DNA of 64,000 bases from Leptidea sinapis (lineage: Eukaryota; Arthropoda; Insecta; Lepidoptera; Pieridae), in contig NC_066282.1 of NCBI RefSeq assembly GCF_905404315.1, positions 1,202,501 to 1,266,500 on the forward strand. The letters are read 5' to 3'. Of the stretch, positions 1 to 11,345 are shown piece by piece (position 1 is the first letter of the stretch; every line of letters starts with the position of its first letter). The notes beneath the pieces are model-generated. The model did no database searches. It had not been told where the DNA came from and saw nothing but the letters and a program-made list of their open reading frames with translations. The translations under genes and the position numbers were made by a program.

Positions 1-693
1 GGTACTGGGGAGCACCCGCCCACAGTTGGAAACACAACTCAGTAAGTGAAGTACACTGTCTCGCCATTATTATTTCGCTAGAAGTGCTTTGGTCACACTC
101 GATCGTAGTCGAGACTAACTCCTAACCCCTCTCCATTCGCCCTAACCGCTTCCGCCCATCTATGAGTATATACAAGAGATATATGTATCTAAGATTATAT
201 ACATGAGAGTATACAAGAATATATAAGAAGTGACAGAAACTACTGCCATATAATTTTGGGACTAGGCCTGAGGTGGACAGCCCAAAAAGATTATTCACAA
301 CATGATCTAGTTTTGGGACCGCTAGATTTGTGGTAAAAATACATGTATCTACATGCCGCAACATATTCAAGCTTATTGGTTGAACGGAGCAGAAATTGCG
401 ATATGTTGTAGTGCCATCTAGTGGGGAGATGCAATAAAAAACCACAAGAAAATATAAATAGGTAAAAATCAATTTTCTTATTGATCGGTTTAACAGTATT
501 TGAGTGAAACGATATCATTAAATAAACAAACTTATTATTGAGTGTTATTAAAAAATGGTATTTAATTGATTAAGGGACCGGGTGGCAGGGCGGGCGGCAG
601 ACAAAATGTTTGTTAAAGTACACTAACATAAATATATTTGTCTGTCAACAAATGAAACCCTTATACGAGAAGGTGAATTTCGAAACGTCCGCT
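1..693. other. Non-coding stretch, no feature recognised
   Basis: Short open frames on the minus strand at 122-518 show no recognisable domain and overlap one another. A G-rich patch lies near 572-602. I see no gene or clear repeat boundary here. Confidence 0.5.
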
Positions 694-931
694 TCGGTAG
701 CGCAATAGGTAGAATCGTTGACTCTCACCACAGTGCTAACTGTTGTTCTGGTGATAATGATGATCACAGTTTATAGAAAAATCGCTACTGTACGTACCTA
801 CATGACCCAGGGTCCAAATAGCGTGACTTAAAATTCTTTTAGTTTTACAACAGAGTATGGGCCGCGGTGATTACATAATATCACCCGTGACTCTTATGAA
901 TGCTCGTCCGTCCTCCTCTTTCATAAAAAAA
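694..931 (+). mobile_element. Degenerate tRNA-derived SINE
   Basis: The copy begins with a tRNA-like head (GGTAGCGCAATAGGTAG resembles a pol III A box). It ends with a conserved 3' domain (GGGCCGCGGTGAT, then GCTCGT and TCCTCCTCTTTCAT) followed by a run of A. Head and tail domains recur at 7505-7723, and the tail domain alone recurs at 52120-52210 and, inverted, at 31744-31905. Here the middle is more diverged and the B box is not readable. It is non-autonomous, and the same family is repeated within this window. Confidence 0.65.
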
Positions 932-1067
932 CGATTAACAGTAAATAACGACTGCCTTTTAATACGTTTAGTTACTACGCAAATTTTGAAATTCAAGTTC
1001 TTTTTTTTTTGCCGCCATAGTTATTATCTGTAATCAATTTTGTGATTTTCTTCTTTCAATAATATTC

Positions 1068-1096
1068 AATGTAATTGTGTTTCTGCGTAATACAAT
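1068..1096 (+). repeat. Left target-site duplication of Jockey element
   Basis: This 29-nt direct repeat matches 5685-5713 with a single T/C difference. The two copies bracket the LINE at 1097-5684 and mark its exact ends. Confidence 0.9.
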
Positions 1097-1218
1097 AGCG
1101 CTCGGTCTCCTCTAGTGATCGCACGTACGTTAAGTTACAGTGAATTGCGTTCTGGTTTACACCGGATTAAAGATATAGTGATGGGAAATTGCCTATCGAT
1201 AATTTTAATGTCGTTATT

Positions 1219-2590
1219 ATGGACAGGTTTTTCAATAGATCTTCATCAATTCCAAACCTAGCCACCAAGAGACCTCGTGAAGACTTGCCTTCTCTCAGAG
1301 ACCAATGGCAGCAGCCTAAAAAGTTCGCCACCTCTAAGGACACGTCTGAAAAGGGAAGTGAAACTGAAATCAGCAATCGCTTCAACAAACTTCCAGTTAA
1401 CGATGGAGTTACAGATACATTCAAAAAAGCCTCACATAAAAAGTCACCCATCCAAGTTCCACCCATTTTGATTGAACTGTTGGGTGATTGGAGCTGCAAG
1501 AAGATTAAAGATGTAATCGAGAAGTACGAGAAAAATTTTCATTTGCAGATCAGAGGCCGCAAAATAGTAAAGATGCAGTGTTATTCGACACACGGTCATT
1601 AACGACTCAAAGAAGGCCTCTCTAAAGAAAATGTTGTATTTCACACCTTTTCTAGAAAAGAGGAGAAACTTCCCAAAGCAGTCATCAAAGGGCTGCCAAA
1701 ATTTATTCATGATACTCTACCCATTGAACTAACGTCATTAGCTTTTGCTGGAATTACGACGACTGAAATGAAAACACTTCGCTCTACTGAATGTCCTCCA
1801 TTACTTATTCAGCTACCTACCGGAAGCGACAAACGCAAATTCAAACAAATAAAATACATCCAGAACTGTGTTGTCTCAATAGAAAAATACAAACCGAACA
1901 ATAAAACAGGCACACAATGATTTCGATGTCAGGATTTTGGTCACGCTTCTAAGAATTGTAATAGACCTCCAAGATGTGTAAAATGCCTTTTAGCTCATCC
2001 AACTTGGGAATGTCCAAAAACCAACAGAGATGATCCAGCTCACTGCTGTAATTGTAAACAAAACCACCCAGCTAATTACTCACAATGCCCGGCGAGGCTA
2101 AAATATCTGGACCGAATTCAAACTCAGAGAGAAAAGATACGTTCGTCAATCGTGAAAACTGCTCCTACACCGTTAATGACATGTTCGCAAACAACACCAT
2201 CATGGGCGCAGATTACTGGAAAACAAAAGGCACAACGCGTGGAAACCAATACCGTCTGCACCGAAGTAAATCATGGTCCTATGGATTCACCTCAACAGAA
2301 TTCCAAGCAAACCTCTTCCGTCTTACACCAAATTGAGCGAGAGAAATCCAGTCGAAAATCTACCATCATGGGATAAAATCACGATGAAGCTACAGGCGAA
2401 ATATTAGATATAATAAATACACTCAAGGAAATTAAAAATGAATTTTCCGGTTGCAAAACTTTTATGGAAAAAGTTAATTTGATTTTGACTTTGGCCATTA
2501 TGTCTGACAAGAATTCCTGTCTTCAACCTTTATATTGGAACGCTGACGGTGTCCATAAAAAACAGCAAGAACTCGCGGACCTAGCGTAAG
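1219..2590 (+). pseudogene. Jockey ORF1 (gag-like, CCHC zinc knuckles), broken
   Basis: The first ATG with a plausible coding run is at 1219 (MDRFFNRSS). The frame stops at 1602, resumes in another frame from about 1605, meets a TGA near 1918, and continues through a cysteine-rich block at about 1918-2090. Three knuckles are readable there: CQDFGHASKNC, CVKCLLAHPTWEC and CCNCKQNHPANYSQC. The segment before it (KAVIKGLPKFI and following) fits the RNA-binding part of Jockey-type gag proteins. The C-terminal part runs in another frame to the stop near 2589. In intact relatives the protein binds element RNA and packages it; here at least three breaks prevent a full product. Confidence 0.82.
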
Positions 2591-5103
2591 TGTGTATAAT
2601 AGCTCTCTGCGAAACACGATTGACTAACCGCTTAAAATTAAACATACCGGGGTTCTATTGCTATCGGCAAGATAAACATTGTAGTGGAACTGGACAGGGT
2701 GTCGCAATATTAGTTAGATCCGACATCCCACATAGTACATTGCCAATTCCAACTACTACAAATCTTGAAGCAGTTGGTATTCTAATTCAACTACCAAAGA
2801 CTAACATAGCAGTTATATCTGCTTATATGTCTCCTAACAAACTGCTGCTTACAAGTGACCTTAATGCAATTTTATCTTGTGGTACTCAAGTTTTAGTCAT
2901 GGGTGACCTGAATACCAAGCACCCCTACTAGTCACCAGGCACTTTAAATTCACGTGATAATACACTTTATCATCACATTTTAGATAGCGAGTTCGTAATC
3001 TTTAGTCCTCAAGACCCAACTTTAGTACATTATCATACTAACATAATCCCATCTACTCCCGACCTCCTACTTTCAAAAAATTTTAACCACATTGACAACA
3101 TATGCACAACACCCACTCTGTCTTCTAACCATTTTCCGTTTTTTGCTAAGTTCAATAAAATCATTACTCGTAGACCTATCACGAAATATAATTTCTCAAA
3201 AGCAGACTGTACAAAATATCGTCAAATTCTAAACAGTAACATAAACCTTTCTTCCTCTATATATAAAACTACTACTGAAATTGATTTAGCCATAAGCGAC
3301 TTTCAAAACACCATACTAGCCGCAACAATTGTTGTCAAACCTTGGAGTATGCCAGCTTTGCCACGTCGTGTGAAAAGACTTATACAACAAAAAAATCGAC
3401 TCCGTAGATATGCTGCTGCTGAAAATGATATTGCCGTGCATCACTTGTTAAAACTCAAAGTACGTAAACTACAGTTTGATATCAATTACGACTTAAAGAC
3501 AATCCATGATAACGCTTGGAGCAAAAAACTCGGCAAAGTAGCTAATCCGAATTCTGACCTGTGGCGAGTGATCAAAAGCTTAAAATCGAATAATTTCCCA
3601 CCAATTCCTACTCTTAAAAGATGTGATGGCACTTTGGCAACCAGCAAACAAGACCAGTGTAATACTCTTGCAGATTCTTTTCTCAGCAACATGCTTTTAA
3701 CTCATAACTGGTTTAGTGAGGAGCAGGCAACAGTCGACTGTTCTGTAGCTGCTTTAGATAATCAACCTCTTGAAAAACTCACCGCGACCCTTGTCCGTCC
3801 ACTTGAAGTTAGAGAATATATATCTAAACTAAAAACTCGAAAAGCACCAGATCCTGATGATATAACAAATCTCCTCATCAAAAACTTACCTCAAAAGTGC
3901 ATAGTGTTGCTCTCTAAAATCTTCAACGCTTGTTTATTACCGACATATTTACCTACGATGTGGAAAACAGCGAAAGTGATTGCAATACACAAGCCCGGCA
4001 AAATATCTGAGGATCCTAGGTCCTACCGGCCCATTAGTTTACTTCCTTCTCTAGGTAAATTATTTGAAAAAGTTGTTTACACCACGTTGTTAAATGCTAC
4101 AGAAAGTATGCTGTTAGACGAGCAATTTGGTTTCCGGAGAGGTCACTCCACTGTTCAACAACTGGCGCGGGTTACTGAATATATGTCACACAACTTAAAT
4201 CTAAAGAAGTCGACTGGAATGTTCCTACTGGACATCGAAACGGCTTTTGACACAGTTTGGCACGATGCTTTACTGAGTAAACTGATTAGCCTAGATACTC
4301 CTATTATCCTTGCGAAATTAATAATATCGTACTTGAATGAAAGACATTTAATAGTTCATGTTGGTGAAAACTCTTCATCTCCAAAATCTGGCTGCTGGAG
4401 TCCCTCAGGGCTCCATCCTGGGACCTTATCTGTTTCTTATCTTTGTGAATGACATCCCCATACAAAACCACACAAACAACGCATGCTTTGCTGATGATAC
4501 AGCGTCCTTTACCTCATCAAACGATATAGATTTAATAGTTAGCCGGCTCCAATTATCAATAGACCTACTTCTTGCCTATTTCAAAAGATGGAAACTTAAA
4601 AGAAACACGTCAAAAACAGAAGCTACCAAATTCTTTGGAGCAAGTCAGTTAAGTAATTAGGTATTTACCTTAAGTAAAACACTCAACTGGACAGCGAACA
4701 CTTCAAGATTTTGTCAAAAAGGTATAAAGGCGTTAAACGCTCTAATTCCAGTCTTCAACAGAAAATCTTGTCTAAGCAGCCAAACTAAAATAAGTATTTA
4801 TCGCACCCTAGTCCGTCCCTGTATAGCCTACGCATGTCCCGTATGGAGCAGTACATGTAATATCAATTTTAAAAAGCTACAAGTTATCCAAAATAAAGCG
4901 GTAAAAAATTCATACAATACCCCAATGTTTACAAATCTCACTAAATTACATAACAATATCGGCCTGCCTAACGTATATTCTTATATACACAAAGTTTCAA
5001 AAAAATTTTACCTACACATCAATACTAAAACCAATAATAAGTTAATTACCAGCATGGGTAGGTACAACCAAAAAAAAACCAAAACAAATAATAATTATCG
5101 ATA
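2510..5103 (+). pseudogene. Jockey ORF2: endonuclease plus reverse transcriptase, broken
   Basis: The endonuclease part begins around 2520 (NADGVHKKQQEL), continues after an in-frame stop near 2587 with LCETRL, and has the catalytic block VMGDLNTKHP near 2899-2928, followed by an in-frame TAG. The RT occupies 3349-4660: DPRSYRPISLLPSLGKLFEK, FGFRRGHSTVQQL, the first catalytic Asp in FLLDIETAFDTVWHD, then a frameshift near 4390 into GVPQGSILGPYLF, and FADDTASF as the second catalytic Asp pair. A C-terminal part with RTLVRPCIAYACPVW near 4806-4850 follows, again broken. These domains nick target DNA and copy element RNA in active relatives. All catalytic motifs can be read, but no single frame contains them. 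Confidence 0.87.
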
Positions 5104-5684
5104 AATACGAAATATTTAACCACATCACATACTCAACTGGACTTGTCTAGTTATGAGTCATCACTCAACAGGCACACATCTACTCGCGCAGTTACGAGCT
5201 ACGACGCACTGTCTGAGTTGTTCGCGAGCTATTGTCGCCCGTATGCAGAAGCTACCTAGGGTGCTGGTGGCATGTGAGCGACAACGACGGATCGTCCACT
5301 CTTGCGTAGCACTGTTGTTTACAAACTGATTCTCAGTTCTCACTCAAACGACCGCGATGGCTTCTCGCCTTTGTTTCTTGCTGTTTTTTATGGACAAGTG
5401 TATAATTTGGATTATCTACTTATATTGTAAAAAATATTATGCTGCTTAGGTACTGAAGCATACATATAATTATAATTTACCTGTTTGTTATTTATAATAA
5501 TTAAGTATATATTAATTAAGTATTTGTAATTTTAAATTCCTGTTAATAGTTTTTGTAATACAGGCGATATCTGTTATTAAACGTGTTACTAGTGTTATTA
5601 CTTGTATTTCTAGGTTTTAATGTACACTGGAAACATACGACTGTAATAATTATGATAATAAAGAAATTTCAAATCAAAAATCAA

Positions 5685-5713
5685 AATGTAATCGTGTTTC
5701 TGCGTAATACAAT
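5685..5713 (+). repeat. Right target-site duplication of Jockey element
   Basis: This copy is near-identical to 1068-1096 (28 of 29 positions). It follows directly after the A-rich 3' tail of the LINE. Confidence 0.9.
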
Positions 5714-5925
5714 GGGTAAATAATTTTGGACAAATACTTATTTACTTTATCTATAACGTATTGCTTATATAGCTCAGGATCTTGTTCAGCAATCTTACAA
5801 TAGAAAAAATATGTAAAAGTACAAGTAAAAATGACATTTTAACAGGTATCTATTTAAATAGTTATTGTTATGTATTAATGTATCACAAAGTACTGACTAG
5901 TATGATGATACTTAAAGCACCTCTC

Positions 5926-7143
5926 TCATATTGATGGACTTGTATTCCCATAATCATAGTAGCGTTGCTCTTCAGTGCTTATTTCACCCAGCACTCCCAG
6001 ACACAGCACTTGATCTCGTAAGTCACTCCAGCCACCGGCCCTTCGTTGTACAGCTTTAATCGTTGGATGCAGACGACCTTTCGGTCCAAACAGAAACGTC
6101 AGCGTCATATATTTAGGAAACAATGTCAGTTGATTGAATGTATCTTTAACCTTCGTTGCTAATATTTCGTAGCTGGTATAAATCGCTGTAGAAAAAACTC
6201 TCGGAACCAGGCATGTGACCATGTCGGCGTGTCGAATAGGAAACTTCTTGAATAATTTAAGCAGCGAATAGCTCCAACTGTAATCATCGTACATACAAAA
6301 ATCTGCTGATAGAGATACAATTTTCTTCCATACAGTCAAATTAAACGCTAAGCCAATTTGAAACATGGGTTGCCATGGTTCAACAATCAGAAAGTCTGGG
6401 TTTGATTGTTTCATTATCATTTCACCAAATGAAATGACATCTATGCCAGGGAAATGCTCCACCACAGGCTGTAAATATCTAGACACATGAAACAAATCAG
6501 GAAGTACGTAGTTATCTTCTCGCAAGAATAAGACAGTACCCTTTTTCACCAACTCCAGCTCGAAGACGAAGCTAGCCGACCACCACCAATGTTGTTTATC
6601 CTGAACTAACTCAGCATCTCGTGACTCACATTTTTCGTTAGGTCCAGATAAATTGCTCTTGCAATCTATAGGATCTACCCCTGGAAACTTAGATGGGTTA
6701 AGTTGCAATGAATGAGGAAAGTATATCAGCATAACTCTACAGAAGTCTATACTTCGGACAAGGTCATCAATCTGCTTGTCGTACCATCTGTGGGAGAATA
6801 TTAAAACAGCGTTTTCTATATCATAAACGTGCGCCAACGACAAAATTAGATGGCGAAGTCTAAAGATATCCTTGTTTACTTGTACTAACAATATGGGGTT
6901 TTTCTCCTCGAGGGGCCTAAATCTTTCGTAGTTTAGGATAGTTTTATTAATGTTTAATATTTCAAGCTTGGTTTTGAGGTCTTGAATATTGAAACTTTCC
7001 TTTCGAATAAACTCGTTTTCTCTTGCAAAGTATTTTAGATATTTGCTTGAAACACCATAGATTATGTTTCTTGAGACTGAATAAATAAACACAAAATATA
7101 TCAGGACAGTACATACAGCAATCTCGGTAAAAAGACGTTTCAT
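5926..7143 (-). CDS. MGAT2-like N-acetylglucosaminyltransferase, divergent
   Basis: A complete single-exon gene encoding 405 residues; the ATG at 7143 is followed at once by a signal anchor (residues about 4-24), giving a type II Golgi topology. Family evidence, in order: LLVQVNKD (85-92), IFSHRWY (115-121), the block around FPGVDP (153-158), QHWWW (184-188), LFLRED (205-210), FCMYDDYSW (282-290), PRVF (314-317) and GGWSDLRDQVLC (370-381). All align with MGAT2, which adds GlcNAc in beta-1,2 linkage to the alpha-1,6 mannose arm of N-glycans. MGAT2 coding regions are commonly intronless, so a single exon does not imply a retrocopy. It is slightly shorter than the human enzyme (about 447). Oddities: the acidic metal-site motif reads RED where I expect EED, and the Cys/His-rich block I expect after PRVF is missing. 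It may be a fast-evolving paralogue with changed or lost activity. The next gene on this strand is the GMC oxidoreductase, over 8 kb away, with no visible link. Confidence 0.85.
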   Translation of the reverse strand: MKRLFTEIAVCTVLIYFVFIYSVSRNIIYGVSSKYLKYFARENEFIRKESFNIQDLKTKLEILNINKTILNYERFRPLEEKNPILLVQVNKDIFRLRHLILSLAHVYDIENAVLIFSHRWYDKQIDDLVRSIDFCRVMLIYFPHSLQLNPSKFPGVDPIDCKSNLSGPNEKCESRDAELVQDKQHWWWSASFVFELELVKKGTVLFLREDNYVLPDLFHVSRYLQPVVEHFPGIDVISFGEMIMKQSNPDFLIVEPWQPMFQIGLAFNLTVWKKIVSLSADFCMYDDYSWSYSLLKLFKKFPIRHADMVTCLVPRVFSTAIYTSYEILATKVKDTFNQLTLFPKYMTLTFLFGPKGRLHPTIKAVQRRAGGWSDLRDQVLCLGVLGEISTEEQRYYDYGNTSPSI

Positions 7144-7504
7144 TATGCAAATTAGTCACATTTTACATACAAAACAATATTAAATAACAATAATAAAAAT
7201 TTCAACGATGGGGTCTTTCCATCTCGGTCTAAAACATTGTCAAAAGAAATGTCTTTTTAGACCATAGATTTAGCCTTCGGTGCAATTTCATAATATTTTG
7301 TTCTGAACGTTGTCGACATCCCTCAAAAATCAGACCCAACTACATTTGTCTTAAGATGCATGAGACCGAAATCATGTCGTAACCGTTGTTTTATTTTAAG
7401 TACCAATATGCAGGCAGGAGATAACAATACCTACCCTTGATCGTAGAACCATAGTTACTGGGGCACCTTCGGGATCATGGGCAAAGCCTTAATGGTAGCA
7501 AAAA
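7144..7504. other. Upstream flank of the MGAT2-like gene, no feature
   Basis: This lies directly upstream of the minus-strand ATG at 7143. It is AT-rich. I cannot identify a convincing TATA box or upstream exon. Confidence 0.4.
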
Positions 7505-7723
7505 AGCATTGGTAGCGTAATTGATAGAACCGTTGACTCTCACCCCACTGCCCTCGGAGTCCCCGGTTAGATCCTCGCCCGCCACGTACCAATGTGTTTT
7601 CGGTTTTATTCGTTGTTTTATAAGGTCGGCAACGCTCATGTCATACAGAGTATGGGCCGCGGTGATAACATACTAATAGGTGACCATGTCTGTTCGTTTT
7701 TTCTCCTCTTCCATAAAAAAAAG
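7505..7723 (+). mobile_element. tRNA-derived SINE
   Basis: This is the best-preserved copy of the family at 694-931. The tRNA-like head has GGTAGCGTAATTGATAGAAC (A-box-like) and CCGGTTAGATCC (B-box-like, compare GGTTCGAATCC). The tail domain reads GTATGGGCCGCGGTGAT and ends in CATAAAAAAAA. Such elements are transcribed by RNA polymerase III and mobilised by LINE proteins. The shared tail domain may mark its partner LINE, which I cannot name. Confidence 0.7.
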
Positions 7724-8240
7724 TGTTAAAAATTCAAGAAAACTGAAGAAATCCTCTTGTACGGTCCATATATATAACAGACAGTTAGTTTTTAAACTAT
7801 TGCATAGCTTTTATCGCGGGCCTTGAGCGTTGAGATCGAATCCAGAAATTCCATAACGAAAATAACCTAACACCCCACTTACTACATGTATATAGATAGA
7901 TATTAAGCCTTACATGAATGAATGCCTACATAGTTACTTGGTGTTTGTTAACCTAGGCACAGAATACACAACAGTACAAAAAATGTAACCCAATAATAAA
8001 TATAAATAGGGTTTGTAACAATGGATGATAATTCTCCGTAGCGTATATAAACTATAGATGGTTTGACTCTGATGGAAGAAACATGCCTTAAAATGTCAGC
8101 CGCTTTTAAATAAATATATTCATAAAATTAAAATCTCCGTATAGTTCGCGCATGTTGGTGCAAATTTAAAATAAAAAAATATTGTTAAAAATACCAACAG
8201 TTAGCCCCTGTTTTATAATTTACCTACCCCTATTAGTCGA
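7724..8240. other. Non-coding stretch, no feature recognised
   Basis: AT-rich with no open frame of interest and no repeat boundary that I can place. Confidence 0.4.
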
Positions 8241-8697
8241 GGGCCCGTTTGCACTAAACTTCTCTTACATCCTTGCCTAAAGACTTTTTATGTAAGGTCT
8301 AAATTAACATTTTATGTACGGATTTGACGCTTAAAAGCTCCGCCTTGCGACAGTTCCCAATATTCAGTTATCTCTTACTTGAAATAAAAATTGTAACTAT
8401 CGTTGGCTTTTCTGTCCCAATAAACTTATCGACGGTAACTCACCTTATCCGTACACGCTGTCTGTCAATGGCAGGTCGTATAGCTTACCAGCGATAGAAG
8501 TTTATATGGAAATTGCATTCACGCGTCCCAATATAAGGCGATAAGAATAACTTATCGGGTACATTGGGACAGCTTCAGCTTATTCACAGCTAATTACTGA
8601 CAGTAGAAGGTAGTTTATAACTATCTGTAGATTTGGATATATTTTGGTATATTGGGAACGGCCGTTAGTAATTTTGGCGATAAGTGCAACCGGGTAA
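8241..8697. mobile_element. MITE-like element with imperfect terminal inverted repeats
   Basis: The left end has CCCGTTTGCACTAA and the right end, reverse-complemented, CCCGGTTGCACTTA. There is no coding capacity. Inside lies a nested palindrome at about 8526-8572: GTCCCAAT pairs with ATTGGGAC, and CGATAAG with CTTATCG. The motif GTCCCAATA also occurs near 8412. It looks like a non-autonomous DNA transposon. I could not settle the target-site duplication or the superfamily. Confidence 0.55.
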
Positions 8698-9776
8698 TAC
8701 GACATTCTTGTTATGACGTTGAACATAGTGTTTAAATTCTCTTTGGTTATGGGTTTTTAATATCCACATAGAAACGCAGTTGGACTTTTTTGTTTTTTAA
8801 ATAACCGTTTTTTTTAGTTTTACTAATGAATGATTTTCCTTTTAGCGACAATGACGTTCTATACATATAGACTATGCACCTCATACAATTTCAAAGCCAA
8901 AATATGGCACATGCCACAAATGACACCATAATAAGCTTCGACTACTATATTACTGCGTTTACTTCAGTTTTTTAAAAATATTAATGGTCAATAGATAGCA
9001 ATATAAACACTATTTCAGTTTTAGCTGCGTATTTTGAATTTAGAACCCGATTTGGAAAGTGGCATCAGTGGAGTAGAAGTTAGGTATTTTTTTTAAACCC
9101 TAGATGAAAAAGAGGGTTCCTATTAGTTTTTCGTTCGTTAGTCTGTCCCTATTTTCCGATCAAGATCTGTTCAGTTGGAGATTTTTTTACGTTTTTAATC
9201 AAAAAACACTTTCATAATATTATAATGGGACTAGTTTGTATATTTATTTATTGGATTGTGTTTATATTTGTTATTTCTTTACATATTAAATGGATATGGA
9301 TGTAATAAGTTAAGGTAACCTTTAATGAGAGAAACTAATTCTCAAATATAATATTTTTATTCACATAAAATAATTAGTTAAACTGGTTATTTAAATGTTA
9401 GGTTTCTTGAATAAAATAAAATTTGTCTTTTAGGCTTAGATACCTTTTCAGATCTTTTTGGTATATGTAGTGTAAGCTGTTCTTCTGTTCAAATTTTAAA
9501 TGTGGTTAAATCCAAAAAACTTAAATACTTTACTGGTGAAATATAAATATGCTTAATTGGTTTGTAAATTTCTTCACATCTCTCTCTTGCTACCAACTGG
9601 CACCAATTCTCTTTGATTCATTTGTAAATTAGTATCAATTATCACTAGGTAACGATACTTCCGTGATAACCTGTAAATAGCACTAGTATGTAATTGTTCA
9701 CGTTCTTGTAAGCCATTATCACACAAAATACAATATTGCTAGTCATTGCTTACTAGGCCTTCAAAAAAACTTCAAT
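8698..9776. other. Non-coding stretch, no feature recognised
   Basis: AT-rich intergenic DNA without convincing coding frames. Confidence 0.4.
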
Positions 9777-10030
9777 AAAAAAACAACCGACTTCAAAAAC
9801 ACTATTCCACAACAATAGATATAATATGCACTAAAAAGTATAAAAGTAATTGCGTATTTGTTACCTAGCTGAGACTGTTACCAGAGTTACCTTGGCTGAC
9901 ACCGATCCCAAAAATAACAATAATCGTTACTAGGATTAGATTGTATTAAAATACTCAATTATTTTATACTTTTTAGTGCATATTATATCTATTGTTTTGG
10001 AATAGTGTTTTAGAGGTCTGTTGTTTTTTT
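9777..10030. mobile_element. Short MITE with about 68-nt inverted repeats
   Basis: The left arm (9777-9845) and right arm (9963-10030) are near-perfect reverse complements. Both contain the block GATATAATATGCACTAAAAA or its complement, and ACTATTCCA. The outer end reads CAACCGACTTCAAAA, matching the ends of 41545-42003. It is therefore a short member of the same family. There is no coding capacity. Confidence 0.75.
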
Positions 10031-11149
10031 TGTAATTTTTTTTTATTATAGATTTTTAGTAAATCTGAACTACACTAACTAATAACTTGTCTAAATTTGT
10101 TTAGATCATTGCAATATTATTACAGATTGTTAGAAATTCTGCCACAGATCGCACCCTTACTGTAAGTCGTTAAAGAGTTCCATTGATCATTATAGTAGTA
10201 AAAACTACGACAATTACTTGATCAAAACGACGTTACGGTAGATGACTCAAATATCCGGATAGCATAAAAAAAGTGTGTGTGTCAGTTCCGACGCAAGACT
10301 GGAGTTTACTGCTCAAGAACGATTGTCTTTGAACAGGTACTAAACAAAATCAAGTCCAATGGAGTCGGTTACAAACATACATACAGCAGAAGCTAATAAA
10401 AGCGTATTAATTAAAAAAAATATATAGATATTAAAAAAATAAAATAATAGGTTTGGTTAAAAAATGGCTATTTGGCGTGAAATACGCTATATATAATCTC
10501 CATATTAAATTAAACATTTAATTATGTGTATTGCTCACATAAATTTGTATGAACTATATTGATAATTCAATATTAAATAAATACAAAGCACACATGTTTA
10601 TATATACAATACATGTCATATTAATGTATGAATTGTAACATACTTAGTATCCACGTGCTTATCAGATTTTCCGGCACTAGTATTTACACCACTTTCTTCC
10701 ATAATTTATAGAATTTTCACTTAACTTTATGAAAGTATAATAATAAATCAATTTCAATAATATAATAAAGCTTCAAAATACAAGAAAGTGAAAGGTGCGC
10801 GAGAAATGATGCGCACCAAAAACGTTACTATGACATTTTGATGAGCAGATTTTAGTGTCCATATTTTTCTCATACCGGGCGCCTTATATGAAAATCGATT
10901 CTTAAGGAGTAAACTCCAAAAATTCGGCCTAGTATCGTTGATCCTAAGAATTGAATAGTTCCGTTACTTTGTCATGGATCCCATAAGCAGAACCTAACCA
11001 AACTATCACCAAACTACCTTTGAAGTATATCCTTTCCAATAAAAAAACGAATTATCGAAATCGGTTGGCGCGATATTGAATTATTCGTAAATTTGTTGAG
11101 CACATACTTATAGCAAATTTAACACTTTTATGGCTTTCTCATTTGGTCC
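10031..11149. other. Non-coding, diffuse repeat debris
   Basis: Contains phrases typical of old insect repeats (for example GAAGCTAATAAAAGCGTATT near 10388), which also appear in altered form near 54900 and 55150. No boundaries can be drawn and I see no genes. Confidence 0.35.
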
Positions 11150-11345
11150 AGAGTTGCCACTGTCAAATATGGACCAAATTGCAATCGGACACGGGAAGCA
11201 CCAACTTTCAATTCAAAATTAAAAAAAAAAACATAATAAAAAATAACAAAAAATAAAATTAAAGAAGAATTATCAAAATCGATTACCGACACATACCGAA
11301 ACATACCGACGAATTGAGAACCTCCTCCTTTTTTGAAGACGGTAA
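11150..11345 (-). repeat. Truncated copy of the AACCGACTTC element
   Basis: Read on the minus strand it opens with the family end (GTCTTCAAAAAAGGAGGAGG, then TTCTCAATTCG), as at 41545. It then gives GATTTTGATAATTCTT and TTGGTGCTTCCCGTGT, in the same order as 41545-41690. The distal half is missing. Confidence 0.65.

Larger units (their letters stand above)
1097..5684 (+). mobile_element. Full-length, inactive Jockey-clade non-LTR retrotransposon
   Basis: The element is about 4.6 kb and is flanked by a 29-nt target-site duplication, so both ends are known. The order is a 5' leader (1097-1218), a gag-like ORF1 with three zinc knuckles, an ORF2 with apurinic-type endonuclease and reverse transcriptase, a 3' UTR (about 5104-5684) and a short A-rich tail made of CAAA-type units. 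Both ORFs carry stops and frameshifts, so it cannot move itself. The gag with CCHC knuckles plus the endonuclease/RT order is typical of the Jockey clade; the clade call is by motif only. The 3' UTR holds no recognisable gene. Confidence 0.88.

Noticed and set aside
122..518. Two overlapping minus-strand frames (116 and 75 residues)
   Set aside because: No domain, no splice context, mutually overlapping and low in coding character.
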